Shown here: positions 17,611 to 27,223 of the stretch, piece by piece
Layout of the letters: the number at the start of each line of letters is the position of its first letter
Numbering within the stretch: the stretch's first letter is position 1
Assembly: GCA_900315015.1 (NCBI GenBank)
Contig: OMXJ01000003.1
Coordinates: forward strand, 144,265 to 208,264
Reading direction: 5' to 3'
Source: an uncultured Eubacteriales bacterium
GTDB taxonomy: Bacteria > Bacillota > Clostridia > Lachnospirales > Lachnospiraceae
DNA: 64,000 nt
Notes under the pieces: generated by a model
Database searches by the model: none
Told to the model about the DNA's origin: nothing
Seen by the model: only the letters and a program-made list of their open reading frames with translations
Program-made: the position numbers and the translations under genes

Positions 17611-18677
17611 GCTGTTTACGGCACACGGTCACTGATAGAGTGGCTGGGGAATATACCTGATCCAAGAAATGATAAAAATAAAAAGACTGGATAGGAAAGA
17701 TTGTGAACATAAGGGGGAAACACCTGGCACTTGATGGTAAGGGACTCCGGGATGCAGCAAACAAGATGTCCGACCAAAGAACACCATATATCTTAAATGC
17801 ACTTGATGTCGCTACAAAGCTCGTGGTGGGTCAGTTGGCAATCTCGGAGAAGACAAATGAGATCACTGCTATACCAGAACTTGTGTCAATGCTTGAAACA
17901 GAGGGAAGCTTGATAACGGTGGATGACATTGGTGCAACGGAACGAATAATGAATGCAATCCACAATAACGGTGCTGATTTTTTGCTGCAGGTTAAGGGTA
18001 ATTGTCCTGAATTATTCGGAGAGATAAAGAGTCTCTTTGGTGGTCTCTCTGAAGACAGGAAAAAAGATGCGGAAAAATTTGAGAAAGAATACGGTGAAAA
18101 ATATAGCGAAGCGAAGACGTGGGAAAAGAACAGAGAAAGGTATGAGAACAGACATTATCAGGCATTTAACGATCCGGACGGGCTTGGGGATATAACAGAG
18201 ATAAGACCATATATAAGAAGCATAGGTCTGTCAGAACAGATCCGAATACTAAAAGTGAAGGATAAGGATGGAAATGATATCACACCTAATGTGGCGGATT
18301 TCCTAAAGAATGAAAGTCGCAAACAAACGAAACCAGTCGAAGGAGACAAACTGGGGGATGACGTGCAGAAGGCTGGTCTTGTAGCAAGTAGAGTACTGAA
18401 CGCAAAGGAAATGATGGAATTTAAGCGTGCCCACTGGGCAGTAGAAAACAGTTTGCATTATGTATTGGATGAGGTGTTTGGTGAAGATAAAAGCACTATA
18501 CGAAAGGGTAAGAATGCAGCATTTGCTTTAAGGAAAATGGCTTATAACATAGTAAGATTAATACAATTCCTAAATCCAGAAAGAAGCCCCCATGTACCAG
18601 ATATAATCGATGATATAATCGATGATTTCAATATGGGGGCAAAGATGGTATTTGAATCCATACAATCACAATACTAG
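17611..18677 (+). pseudogene. ISAs1-family transposase, internally deleted and frameshifted
   Basis: The start survives at 17611-17694 (SLIEWLGNIPDPRNDKNKK, the family's DPR motif), then a stop. The rest continues in another frame from about 17703 with the first catalytic region LALDGKGLRDAANK, then EKTNEITAIP, ITVDDIGATE, LQVKGNCPEL and HWAVENSLHYVLDEVF, the usual order of the H-repeat/ISAs1 DDE domain. About 80-100 residues between DPR and the first Asp are missing compared with full-length members (about 370 residues). The element is probably inactive on its own. Confidence 0.8.
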
Positions 18678-18848
18678 CAAAAATAAATGTACCTTGATTA
18701 TTGAAAAAAATCAAATGATTTTTTACGGGGGCATTGCGCCATTTTTTAAGTAAAAAGGATTATTGCGAGTATACTAACATAGGAGATTTTACAGACTCTG
18801 ATTCAAAAATTCGATTATGAAACACCCTTATATTTGTACAAGTTTTTA

Positions 18849-18877
18849 TTGATTTCAATGCCATTTTAGACTATAAT
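18849..18877 (+). promoter_or_regulatory. Promoter upstream of the broken zinc-finger gene
   Basis: TTGATT, 17 bp, TATAAT. It is followed by two direct CGGTAAC copies at about 18899-18919. The surrounding gap (18678-18946) holds nothing else I can support. Confidence 0.55.
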
Positions 18878-18946
18878 GTAACCGATGTCTAAAAACCGAC
18901 GGTAACCCTAACGGTAACGCGTAATATGATTGATTAAGGTGTAGTA

Positions 18947-19992
18947 ATGCCACTTAACTGGAATGATGAACATATTCCATCCAAAGCAGACAAGACAACA
19001 GATATATTGGGATTAAAGGAGATTGGTGGTGTAGGATAGCTGGTATATTATCCGTTAAGATTTAAGGACTATACTTATTCTTTCAATGTGAAGGAACAAC
19101 TAGTATATCCTGTCTGCAAGCCGGGACAGGAACCTGAATTTCCTTCTCCGGAAGGTCTTACCGGAAAGGAACTGCTGATAAGTCTTTGTAACCTTTCGAA
19201 GTCTATTGACAGTAATGACAATAAAGAGCCCAAAGAACAGTTTATACTTAAATGGTGCAAGGATAGTACCCATATCGTATCGACTTTATTTATGCGGAGT
19301 TGTCACTGGATTTTGATATCAGTTCTGTGGAAGCTAATCTTGTAGAGCGTGACGGCATCTTCGAGATTGACCGATTTATGAAGAATCTCGGTAACCTTTA
19401 TTACGCCGTTCGATTCTATGTGGCTTTAGAAGGTCTGATTTACTCTGACGATGAAATGGCTTATAACCTTTACGAGGAAGGCCACTATTTCGAAAGCTAT
19501 AATTATTTCGAAAAGTATAAGCATGCTGCCCCAGATATCCCGGATGAAGTATTAAAGCAGATAGAAGCTTCCTCGAACAACATAGTGGATACTAGGCAGT
19601 GTGCAAAAGAATACGCTAATAAACATCCGGTGCCTCAGCAGCCCGAAGGAGAATTCGACTTCAACCATAATACGTATGACGATTATGACGAACTGCGGAC
19701 AAAGCTTGTAGAGTTTATACCGGATTTCAACAAGAGGCTTAAGTTCAATTCAGCTACCGGCAGATTTGATTTTTCGGCGGATATTGCTTCTGTGTTCGAT
19801 ATCGCATGGTATACACTAGCAAGGATGATCTCCGAAGATCCTGCTCTTGAAAATAGACAGCGGGAAGAAACAAAACCAGAAGGAATCATGATCTGCTGCA
19901 GGCATTGTGGGAAGTACCTGATCAGACGGAGTAACAGACAAGAGTTTTGTGATTCAGAGGAATGCCAGAGAGCAAGAAACGCAAGAACATAG
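18947..19992 (+). pseudogene. Zinc-finger-ended island protein, broken by a stop and a frameshift
   Basis: The gene begins MPLNWNDEHIPSKADKTTD. It meets an in-frame TAG at 19037 and continues in the same frame (LVYYPLRFKDYTYSFNVKEQ). It shifts frame near 19268, after which DFIYAELSLDFDI continues to the end. The C-terminus has a CGNR-like cysteine cluster: ICCRHCGKYLIRR, then FCDSEECQRARNART. It may belong to DUF6076; I cannot confirm this. Such proteins are common near integrated elements in Lachnospiraceae. Two independent lesions indicate decay rather than sequencing error. Confidence 0.65.
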
Positions 19993-20052
19993 ATGACTTA
20001 CCGGAAGTGTAAAGCCGGGAATGCTTCTGATATGAGGCATAAACTAAAAGAA

Positions 20053-20083
20053 TTAAAAGTGACACCGGTGGCGACACTTTTAA
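20053..20083 (+). terminator. Possible hairpin terminator before the methylase operon
   Basis: TTAAAAGTG pairs with CACTTTTAA and the loop contains the palindrome CACCGGTG. There is only a short T-run, so termination is uncertain. An alternative role is an operator or controller site for the restriction operon that starts 23 bp later. Confidence 0.4.
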
Positions 20084-20105
20084 CATATAGGCAAAGAGGT
20101 AAATA

Positions 20106-21125
20106 ATGGCAAACACAACAAACATAAATAATAGACGCTATTTGGGAAATAAATACAAATTACTTCCCTTCATAAAAGGGGTAGTGGAATCAGAATGCAG
20201 TGATATACAGACCATTATAGATATCTTTGCGGGCACAGGAGCGGTTGCGTCTGCGTTCTTGGATAAGACGGTGATTACGAATGATATAATGTATAGCAAC
20301 TATATTTGTAATTTGGCGTGGTTTTCACCGCATAAGTATAATCCTACAAAGCTTGAGAAAATAATTGATAGTTATAATAGCATTTCTGTTAAGACAGAGA
20401 ATTATATGACTGACAACTTCTCTGATACATATTTTAGTCGTGAAGATTGCGCTAAAATTGGTTATATTCGTGAAGATATTGAAGCCAAATTTCTTTCTAA
20501 AAAAATCACAGCAAGGGAAAGAGCTTTATTGATCACATCCCTCCTATACGCTATGGATAAAATCGCAAAGACTTGTGGTCATTATGATGCATATCGGCAA
20601 GGCGTAGAGTTTGATATGCACTTGGAAATGTCTCTTCCATTGGCCAAAATGGATAATCTTAATGGGAACAAGTGCTACAACATGGATGCAAATGAATTGG
20701 CACGTTTAGTTACCGCCGACCTTGTATATATTGATCCTCCGTATAATTCACGCCAGTATTGTGACGCGTATCACTTATTGGAAAATGTTGCTCGCTGGAA
20801 TAAGCCTGAAGTGTTTGGCGTTGCAAAAAAAATGGATCGTTCAGCCTTAAAAAGCAAATATTGTACAAGAGAAGCCACCATGGCATTTGAGGATTTGATA
20901 ACGCATTTGAACTGTAGGTATATTTTATTGTCATATAACAATATGGCTAAGAAGGGCAATGATCGTTCCAACGCAAAAATCTCAGATGAAGACATACTAA
21001 GAATTCTTGAGGCAAAGGGTGAAGTAAAGGTTTTCGCTGAAGATTATAAAGCATTTACTACTGGAATATCGGACAGGGCTGATAATCAAGAACGGCTTTT
21101 CCTATGTATATGCAAAGGAGAATGA
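20106..21125 (+). CDS. D12-class DNA adenine-N6 methyltransferase (first of two)
   Basis: 339 residues. It transfers a methyl group from SAM to adenine N6 in DNA. The SAM-binding motif is FAGTGAVASAF and the catalytic motif is YIDPPYNSRQY (DPPY). YLGNKYKLLPFI near the start is the usual D12/Dam opening. AAAGAGG precedes the ATG. It is the first gene of a four-gene operon with 4, 11 and 27 bp gaps. With the second methylase it probably modifies the two different strands of an asymmetric recognition site. Confidence 0.9.
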   Translation: MANTTNINNRRYLGNKYKLLPFIKGVVESECSDIQTIIDIFAGTGAVASAFLDKTVITNDIMYSNYICNLAWFSPHKYNPTKLEKIIDSYNSISVKTENYMTDNFSDTYFSREDCAKIGYIREDIEAKFLSKKITARERALLITSLLYAMDKIAKTCGHYDAYRQGVEFDMHLEMSLPLAKMDNLNGNKCYNMDANELARLVTADLVYIDPPYNSRQYCDAYHLLENVARWNKPEVFGVAKKMDRSALKSKYCTREATMAFEDLITHLNCRYILLSYNNMAKKGNDRSNAKISDEDILRILEAKGEVKVFAEDYKAFTTGISDRADNQERLFLCICKGE

Positions 21126-21129
21126 TAAT

Positions 21130-22038
21130 ATGATTCAATCTCCTTTGAATTACACTGGCGGGAAATATAAGTTGTTGCCTCAAATACTACCCTATTTCCC
21201 AAAAAAAATAAATACATTTCTGGATTTGTTTTGCGGAGGCTGCAATGTAGGCATAAATATTGTTGCTAACAACTACTGGTATAATGACATTTCAGAGCCG
21301 CTTATTTCTTTGTTTTCACTTATGAAGAGAATAAGTTCCGATGAATTCATAGAAAGGGTCAACAGAGTTATTAGTTCATACGGCTTATCGGATGTGAAAG
21401 TAAATGGATATGATTATTACGGGTGTAGTAGTGCAGACGGCTTGAGTTCTTTTAATCGTAATCCATATTTAAAACTAAGAAATGATTTTAATCATCAGAT
21501 GGATCATAATGATGAATACTATATAAAACTGTATGTTCTTATAGTATTTGCGTTTAACAATCAAATACGCTTCAACAGAAATGGAGAATTTAACCTGCCT
21601 CCTGGAAAAAGGGACTTTAATCAAAAAATGCATGACAAATTAAAAGCATTCATTGTTGCGATACATAATCAGAACGCCACTTTTACAAATTTTGATTTTA
21701 CGTCTATGGATTATTCTGATTTGAAATCAGATGATTTTGTATACGCAGATCCACCATATCTAATTACGTGTGCGTCATATAATGAACAAGATGGTTGGAA
21801 TGAAGAAAAAGAAACACAGCTTTTATCAATCTTAGATGAGCTCTCTTTTAGGGGAATACATTTTGCGTTATCAAATGTATTAGAATCAAAGGGTACAACA
21901 AATAAGATTCTATTAAACTGGATTAATAATAGGCCGGACTATAAGCTTATTGACCTTAATTATACATACAGCAACGCAAATTATCAGAGGCGTAATAAAG
22001 ACATTAAAAGCAGAGAAGTTCTAATAATCAACCAATAA
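21130..22038 (+). CDS. D12-class DNA adenine-N6 methyltransferase (second of two)
   Basis: 302 residues. The opening is NYTGGKYKLLPQI, the SAM motif is LDLFCGGCNVGIN and the catalytic motif is YADPPYLIT. It resembles Dam more closely than its neighbour does. Paired D12 enzymes are typical of type IIS systems with asymmetric sites (FokI, AlwI and BstNBI groups; family knowledge). It follows the first methylase by 4 bp and is followed after 11 bp by the endonuclease gene. Confidence 0.9.
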   Translation: MIQSPLNYTGGKYKLLPQILPYFPKKINTFLDLFCGGCNVGINIVANNYWYNDISEPLISLFSLMKRISSDEFIERVNRVISSYGLSDVKVNGYDYYGCSSADGLSSFNRNPYLKLRNDFNHQMDHNDEYYIKLYVLIVFAFNNQIRFNRNGEFNLPPGKRDFNQKMHDKLKAFIVAIHNQNATFTNFDFTSMDYSDLKSDDFVYADPPYLITCASYNEQDGWNEEKETQLLSILDELSFRGIHFALSNVLESKGTTNKILLNWINNRPDYKLIDLNYTYSNANYQRRNKDIKSREVLIINQ

Positions 22039-22049
22039 AGGAGACTACT

Positions 22050-24167
22050 ATGAAAATCGCAGAAGGACAAATCTTTAACTTGATGGATACAAATGGAAGG
22101 CGTAATGATGTCATCAACGCACTACAGGGATACCTTACAATATTGGATGATATTCAAAATACAAAGAAAATGAGATGGGCTTCCATACCAGAAAGCCTGG
22201 CGCAATATGAGTTTTACAGGCAAGCAATCGAATTGTCTCCAGAGGTTTTTAAGCAACATAAGCCATACGATGAACTTCAGGCTGAGATTCAGAATAATCA
22301 AGCATTTGCAGATGCAATCAAAAAAGAAGATATAGATTGGTTTCAAAATAATAGTCATCGGTATGGTGATTTGATAAAAAAAATTGATCTTGGCACAGAA
22401 GATAGAGCTCGCCATTATACTAGCACCTTGGTCAAGCTTGGATTTACGGATGATAATAGGGAAATCTCTCCTGTGGGAGCTCTTTTATTGGATTTGAAAA
22501 AACTAAAAAAAGATGAACTTGAAGTAATGTTGCCGATAGACGGAGTAAATGTTGTGTATCTACGACAGCTATTGAAATTGCGGCTATTCGATAGCGAAGA
22601 AGATCGTTACTATTCTCCTTTTAACCTCGCTATTTTTGCACTCCTGAAAAGACATAGACTATCAGAGAATGAGTTTTTTGAACTCGTGCAAGGACTTAAT
22701 CCTTATTCAGATCCTGATGATATTGAAGACTATGTACTTAACTATCACGAAGGGGAGATTGTAGCCGACATGCGTATAGATATTCCGAGCGAAATAAGTA
22801 TTTCCACAAAGCTGTCTGAAGATGTTTTTAGAACACACTTTAAAAATGGGAAAAGTAGGTCAGCGGTTGATGTATACTGGAAGTATTATGAATTGATAAT
22901 TGAATATATTTTGAAAAAGGACCCTCAGAGCATAGATAAGTTGATGACATATTATGAGGAAAACAAACAAATGTTAAATAAAGCTTTTGGATGTGGCCAG
23001 AAAATATTTGTGCAAAAAAACGGGGAACGTCCCGACCCAGCAACGTTTCAAAAACAGTACAAAAGAATGTTTGACAGTAATATTAATTCATACCTATTCA
23101 GACAGTATTCGTTATCGAAGAAGTTTGATCAGATAAGAGAGTACTCTGATACTACTAAAAGAATATTCAAGGCGACCGGTATTATCAGTTTCGATAATGG
23201 CTTCGTTGAACTTGCCTATAGAGAACTGTGTGCTTGTATATTTGAAGAGGATCGTATCAAAGAAAGAATTGCAGGGAGTATAAGCGAAGAGCTGCATTCT
23301 CATTATGATTGCTATGGAGAGTACGAGGAAGGAATAAATAGTTATTATTGTGATGTCACATCTATTTCTGAAATATTTGAGATCTATGATGATGAAACCA
23401 AGGCTGTAGAGGAAAACATTAAAAAAGAATTCCCTGGTGTGGAGATTAACGATATCCCTGTTGTTGTTGCAAATAGAAGGAAGCAGGAGTTCGCTGATTT
23501 TATAGATAAATCATATCCGGCAGATAAGGTTAAAGACCTACTTTCTAAGTTTGGCGACAGATCAAATGATAAAGAGATAAAAGAGACTGTATGTCAAGAC
23601 GCAACAGTTCCGACAATATATGAATACATTGTTGGTATAGCTTGGTATTATTTTTCTGGGAAGCGTATAGATATTCTCGGCAGTTATAATCTTACGCTCT
23701 CCGCCAATTTTGAACCGCTAATTCATGCTGGTGGGGGACAAGGGGATATCGTTATATATGAACCCAATAAAGTCGTTATGTTAGAAGCGACACTGATGAA
23801 TGCAAGCAGTCAAAAACGTGGTGAGTGGGAACCGGTATTAAGACACTCTATTAACCTGAAGGTTGATGAAGAGACAGCTAACACAGGACGTGAGGTTACT
23901 TCTTTCTTTATTGCAGATAGTTTTGATTATAATACGATAAATATATGGAAGGCAGTAGCGGCCGTACCTTTACAATCTTCAATTGACAAGAACAAATTCA
24001 CAGACAATGTTGTCATTATGCCGATTAACAACGAGGAATTGGCTACACTTATGGATAAGGATCATGAATATGATGAAATAATTTCAAAAGTCCATAAGAT
24101 TTTTGAGGTGGATAAAATCAGCTTTGATATTGATTGGCGCAGCAAGTTCATGTCAGCTATCTTATAA
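22050..24167 (+). CDS. AlwI-family type II (IIS) restriction endonuclease
   Basis: 705 residues. The middle segment EDRARHYTSTLVKLGFTDD followed by REISPVGALLLD fits the AlwI-family wing-like region. The nuclease core is near residues 560-610: GGGQGDIVIYEP and KVVMLEATL give the D...E-x-T form of a PD-(D/E)XK site, followed by GEWEPVLRHS, a conserved Glu/Arg-His element in this family. It would cut at a fixed distance from a short asymmetric site protected by the two upstream methylases. The site itself cannot be read from sequence. AAAGGAG precedes the ATG. Confidence 0.75.
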   Translation: MKIAEGQIFNLMDTNGRRNDVINALQGYLTILDDIQNTKKMRWASIPESLAQYEFYRQAIELSPEVFKQHKPYDELQAEIQNNQAFADAIKKEDIDWFQNNSHRYGDLIKKIDLGTEDRARHYTSTLVKLGFTDDNREISPVGALLLDLKKLKKDELEVMLPIDGVNVVYLRQLLKLRLFDSEEDRYYSPFNLAIFALLKRHRLSENEFFELVQGLNPYSDPDDIEDYVLNYHEGEIVADMRIDIPSEISISTKLSEDVFRTHFKNGKSRSAVDVYWKYYELIIEYILKKDPQSIDKLMTYYEENKQMLNKAFGCGQKIFVQKNGERPDPATFQKQYKRMFDSNINSYLFRQYSLSKKFDQIREYSDTTKRIFKATGIISFDNGFVELAYRELCACIFEEDRIKERIAGSISEELHSHYDCYGEYEEGINSYYCDVTSISEIFEIYDDETKAVEENIKKEFPGVEINDIPVVVANRRKQEFADFIDKSYPADKVKDLLSKFGDRSNDKEIKETVCQDATVPTIYEYIVGIAWYYFSGKRIDILGSYNLTLSANFEPLIHAGGGQGDIVIYEPNKVVMLEATLMNASSQKRGEWEPVLRHSINLKVDEETANTGREVTSFFIADSFDYNTINIWKAVAAVPLQSSIDKNKFTDNVVIMPINNEELATLMDKDHEYDEIISKVHKIFEVDKISFDIDWRSKFMSAIL

Positions 24168-24194
24168 TATTTCACATAAAGGAGAAATGTTAGT

Positions 24195-26372
24195 ATGGCG
24201 CAAAAAAAATTGGATCCACATATGTGGAATCTGGAAACGCTTTTTAAATCAATCTACAATGTCCCTGTATATCAAAGACCTTATTCTTGGGACATAGAGC
24301 AGATAAGGGTCTTATTTGAGGATATATATGAGGCATACACAAGTGCCGATAAGGATGACGGTTACTATACCGGAAATTTGATTATCTACGATGTAGATGA
24401 AAAGATTAACGGGATAATCTCTAAGTATGACATAATTGATGGACAGCAGAGAATCACGTCTTTTTCACTTATTCTTCTTGCAATATATTGTAAATCATTG
24501 AACTTGGGGTTAGATATTAATGACAGAACAATCGGTACAGTTAGGGAGTCACTGTGGAAAATACTTAACCGCGAATACAAAAGAGAATATCCTGCAGTTG
24601 CTCTTAATAGCATTGAGAAAAAGTGCTTTTCGGATCTGTTTAACAAAGCATATGATGAACCGAAAGCTATAATAGATTATTGTGATTCCTATAAATGCAC
24701 TTCAAAATTCGAGGAAAGAGTTATCGAGAATTTTAAATATATATCCAGATACCTTGAAGAGACTATATGCAACCCAGATGATCAAAATGCGCTTTTGGAC
24801 TACGCGGATTACCTTCTACGATATGTCAACTTTATTGCTATAGAAGCTAACTGTAAGGAGAACAAAGTATTCTCCATGTTCGAATCCATCAACAGCAAGG
24901 GAAAGAAGCTCGAAGAAATTGATTTGATAAAATCATATATTTTCTCGAAACTGGAGGAGAACTCTTATGCTACATATTTGGATCGCTGGGGTCAGTTGAT
25001 TATTAAAACCAAAGATAACCTTTATGATTATCTTTATAACTATATCAAGGCATTCCTGTGTTTCTATCGGCAGAATATCTCGGTTGATAATTTTAAAACT
25101 ATTGTGGTTAGAGATATGCTTCCTTATTATAAGGTTACCAGCGAGAAGGATGCTCTTAAGAAGCTCCTGGACGATATGTATGACAAAGTAGATTTCTATA
25201 ATATGCTTCATTCGGCAGACTTAGCAAACGAGCTTGTTAAGGACAGTAAATTCCGTTTCTACTACAAGATTTTTACTGAAGTGTCATACAAGCACCCTAA
25301 TGCTCTTTTCCTTAGAATGCTTGTTGAATTTAAGGAAAACAGGTTGCAAAAAGAGGATGTAGTTGAAATCGTAAAAGAAACCGTAGGTTTTATGTTCAAA
25401 TTCCTGACAATCAGCGGAAAAGACAGCAAAGATGTCATTACTATGTTCTCCACAATAATGAAGGACATTTACGATAACAAGAAGATTGTTAAGGATAATA
25501 TAATCAATACACTTGCTGCTGAATATGTCAACAAGAGTATCACAATGGAACGACTGAAAAATGATTTTAGCTCAATAGATGCGTACGAGCAAAACAAAAA
25601 ACTCACTGTGGCGTTATTGGCGTTATACGAGTCCAGTGATAAAGATGATTCTGGAAAACTGAAGATATCATATGATCAGGCATATACTTTATTGGATTCC
25701 TTTAGTGACTCATTCAGTTTAGATCATCTGTTAGTTCAGACGCCGAATAAGAATTCAGCCTCTTTCAAGTACTATAAACAAGATGATGAGTCCTTAGCAT
25801 TAAAAGATGGACATGATTTCCCGGCTGATATTGTGGTTCCCGGTATGGAATATGATTTATTTGTCCGGAAGGTGCTTAACCGAATCGGGAATTTGAGAAT
25901 ATACTACAGAGATAAGAACTCTGGAAGACAAAATTCAGCAATTTCATTAAAGCAATATCCTAACTTTTACAATTATGCTGATATTGTTACAAGAGGAAAG
26001 GAAATTGAAGATATTATCTTTGATGAATGCTTCCCACAACCCGATGTTGATCTGACTGCAATACAGTTAACAAGCAAAAAGAATTCTGAGGCGGCACTTC
26101 CTAAGATGGATAAGCTTATCGAGTATGGGCTTGTTACTCCGGGAGATACTCTTTACATCACATGCAGTCCGGACGGATCAGACGCAACATTGATAGATTC
26201 AAAATATGTAGACTATAACGGAGAAAAACTTACATTAAACGAATGGGGGTGCAAAGTTACAGGATGGAGATCTATCCGAATTTATGCATATGCAGCGAGA
26301 AAAGGTGAAATGGTGACTTTGCAAGAAAAACGAGAAGCATATATCCAAGACTACAATGAGAGCTCAAAGTAA
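24195..26372 (+). CDS. DUF262/DUF1524-type protein (GmrSD-like) with C-terminal RAMA-like domain
   Basis: 725 residues. The N-terminal DUF262 (ParB/Srx-like) part has VPVYQRPYSWD near residue 18 and IIDGQQRITSF near 83. The C-terminal half has a weakened HNH/DUF1524 signature (LDHLLVQTPNKNS, then RIGNLRIYYRDKNSG). The last 90 residues (MDKLIEYGLVTPGDTLYITC, ending in a VTGW segment) resemble RAMA, a domain predicted to read modified bases. GmrSD enzymes cut modified foreign DNA using NTP hydrolysis (family knowledge). It is the last gene of the methylase-endonuclease operon, which suggests a type IV-like partner or modification sensor. Confidence 0.7.
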   Translation: MAQKKLDPHMWNLETLFKSIYNVPVYQRPYSWDIEQIRVLFEDIYEAYTSADKDDGYYTGNLIIYDVDEKINGIISKYDIIDGQQRITSFSLILLAIYCKSLNLGLDINDRTIGTVRESLWKILNREYKREYPAVALNSIEKKCFSDLFNKAYDEPKAIIDYCDSYKCTSKFEERVIENFKYISRYLEETICNPDDQNALLDYADYLLRYVNFIAIEANCKENKVFSMFESINSKGKKLEEIDLIKSYIFSKLEENSYATYLDRWGQLIIKTKDNLYDYLYNYIKAFLCFYRQNISVDNFKTIVVRDMLPYYKVTSEKDALKKLLDDMYDKVDFYNMLHSADLANELVKDSKFRFYYKIFTEVSYKHPNALFLRMLVEFKENRLQKEDVVEIVKETVGFMFKFLTISGKDSKDVITMFSTIMKDIYDNKKIVKDNIINTLAAEYVNKSITMERLKNDFSSIDAYEQNKKLTVALLALYESSDKDDSGKLKISYDQAYTLLDSFSDSFSLDHLLVQTPNKNSASFKYYKQDDESLALKDGHDFPADIVVPGMEYDLFVRKVLNRIGNLRIYYRDKNSGRQNSAISLKQYPNFYNYADIVTRGKEIEDIIFDECFPQPDVDLTAIQLTSKKNSEAALPKMDKLIEYGLVTPGDTLYITCSPDGSDATLIDSKYVDYNGEKLTLNEWGCKVTGWRSIRIYAYAARKGEMVTLQEKREAYIQDYNESSK

Positions 26373-26419
26373 ATAAAACAGCCGATGGGGAACGATTTGT
26401 TACTCCATCGACTTTGTTT

Positions 26420-26608
26420 TTAAGCATTGACTGTTCCTTTGTCGGTACGGATGATTATCTTTCCAGCATCGTAATCCACAAGGATCTTGTCTCCGACAGA
26501 GAAGCCTATGGCTTCGAGCCATTTGCCCTCTATCTGAATCTTCGGCACTTCTGAGTACCTTCTTCCGGTGTATCTGGTAGAATACTGAACTTTGATTGTC
26601 TTCGTCAT
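26420..26608 (-). CDS. SymE-family toxin
   Basis: 62 residues with an ATG at 26608 preceded by GAGGGA. The sequence has the SymE pattern: RYSEVPKIQIEGKWLEAIGF, then VGDKILVDYD and IIIRT, an AbrB-like swapped-hairpin fold. In E. coli SymE is an SOS-induced RNA- or DNA-targeting toxin controlled by an antisense RNA (family knowledge). It lies convergent to the DUF262 gene, with stop codons 48 bp apart. SymE genes near restriction loci are known. An antisense regulator would have to be read on the + strand, but no clear promoter was found for it. Confidence 0.75.
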   Translation of the reverse strand: MTKTIKVQYSTRYTGRRYSEVPKIQIEGKWLEAIGFSVGDKILVDYDAGKIIIRTDKGTVNA

Positions 26609-26823
26609 AAGCGACTTCCCTCAAGCAAAATGCGGATATACGAGTTGTTCCTGTTTGATATCCGATATAAAATTGTCATTTCAGCTTGAAGACTGTCTGT
26701 CAAATGCCTGTAAAATCAAAGTTTCTCAAAAATCCCTAGAATTTTGAAATTTCTACTTGAAAAAGTATAAAAAATGTGTTAAACTATAGGTAGTCTACAA
26801 GTGAAAACCAAAAGGCTTATCTT

Positions 26824-26919
26824 ATGAAAAAATCTTGGAATAATATTAAGGGGCTTATATATTGGGCTTGTTCATTGAAAGAATCTTGGAAAAACGGGCT
26901 ATTTATGAAGAATCTATAA
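26824..26919 (+). CDS. Possible 31-residue peptide gene
   Basis: ATG preceded by AAAAGG. The peptide starts MKKSWNNIKGLIYW and ends KESWKNGLFMKNL, with a partly repeated SW-N pattern. A promoter-like TTGAAA-17-TAAACT lies at about 26759-26787 and a strong terminator at 26950. Together these define a transcription unit of about 190 nt. It could be a small peptide or simply a small RNA. Confidence 0.35.
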   Translation: MKKSWNNIKGLIYWACSLKESWKNGLFMKNL

Positions 26920-26949
26920 GGAGTAAAGTAGACTAAAAATATGGGACTA

Positions 26950-26985
26950 TCGCACTAAGAAGTAAAATTCTTGGTGCGATTTTTA
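26950..26985 (+). terminator. Rho-independent terminator of the small transcription unit
   Basis: TCGCACTAAGAA pairs with TTCTTGGTGCGA (one G-U), then TTTTTAT. A second hairpin (CCGCCA with TGGCGG) sits at 27033-27050. The rest of the 26609-27223 gap contains only the peptide unit and the reductase promoter. Confidence 0.8.
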
Positions 26986-27114
26986 TTTAAAATAGGTATT
27001 GCAATAGTCACATCCAAGTTTATAAAATATTTCCGCCATTTTTCTGGCGGGTATAAAAACATTTTTTTCTAAATTTAGTTCGCAGATATACTGTACTTAA
27101 GTATGCAAAAATAC

Positions 27115-27143
27115 TTGTGTGAGCGGGTTTTATATGTTAAAAT
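27115..27143 (+). promoter_or_regulatory. Promoter of the aldo/keto reductase gene
   Basis: TTGTGT, 17 bp, TAAAAT, about 80 bp before the ATG. Confidence 0.5.
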
Positions 27144-27223
27144 GACTAGGAGAGAATTATTTAAGAAAAAGATTAAAAATAGAGAAGTGATTGGATGATT
27201 TTTACATTTAAAGGAGAGAAAAT

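Noticed and set aside
17703..18677. Intact ISAs1 transposase gene starting at the GTG at 17703
   Set aside because: The DPR start of the family is found upstream in another frame with a stop, so the gene is deleted rather than complete.
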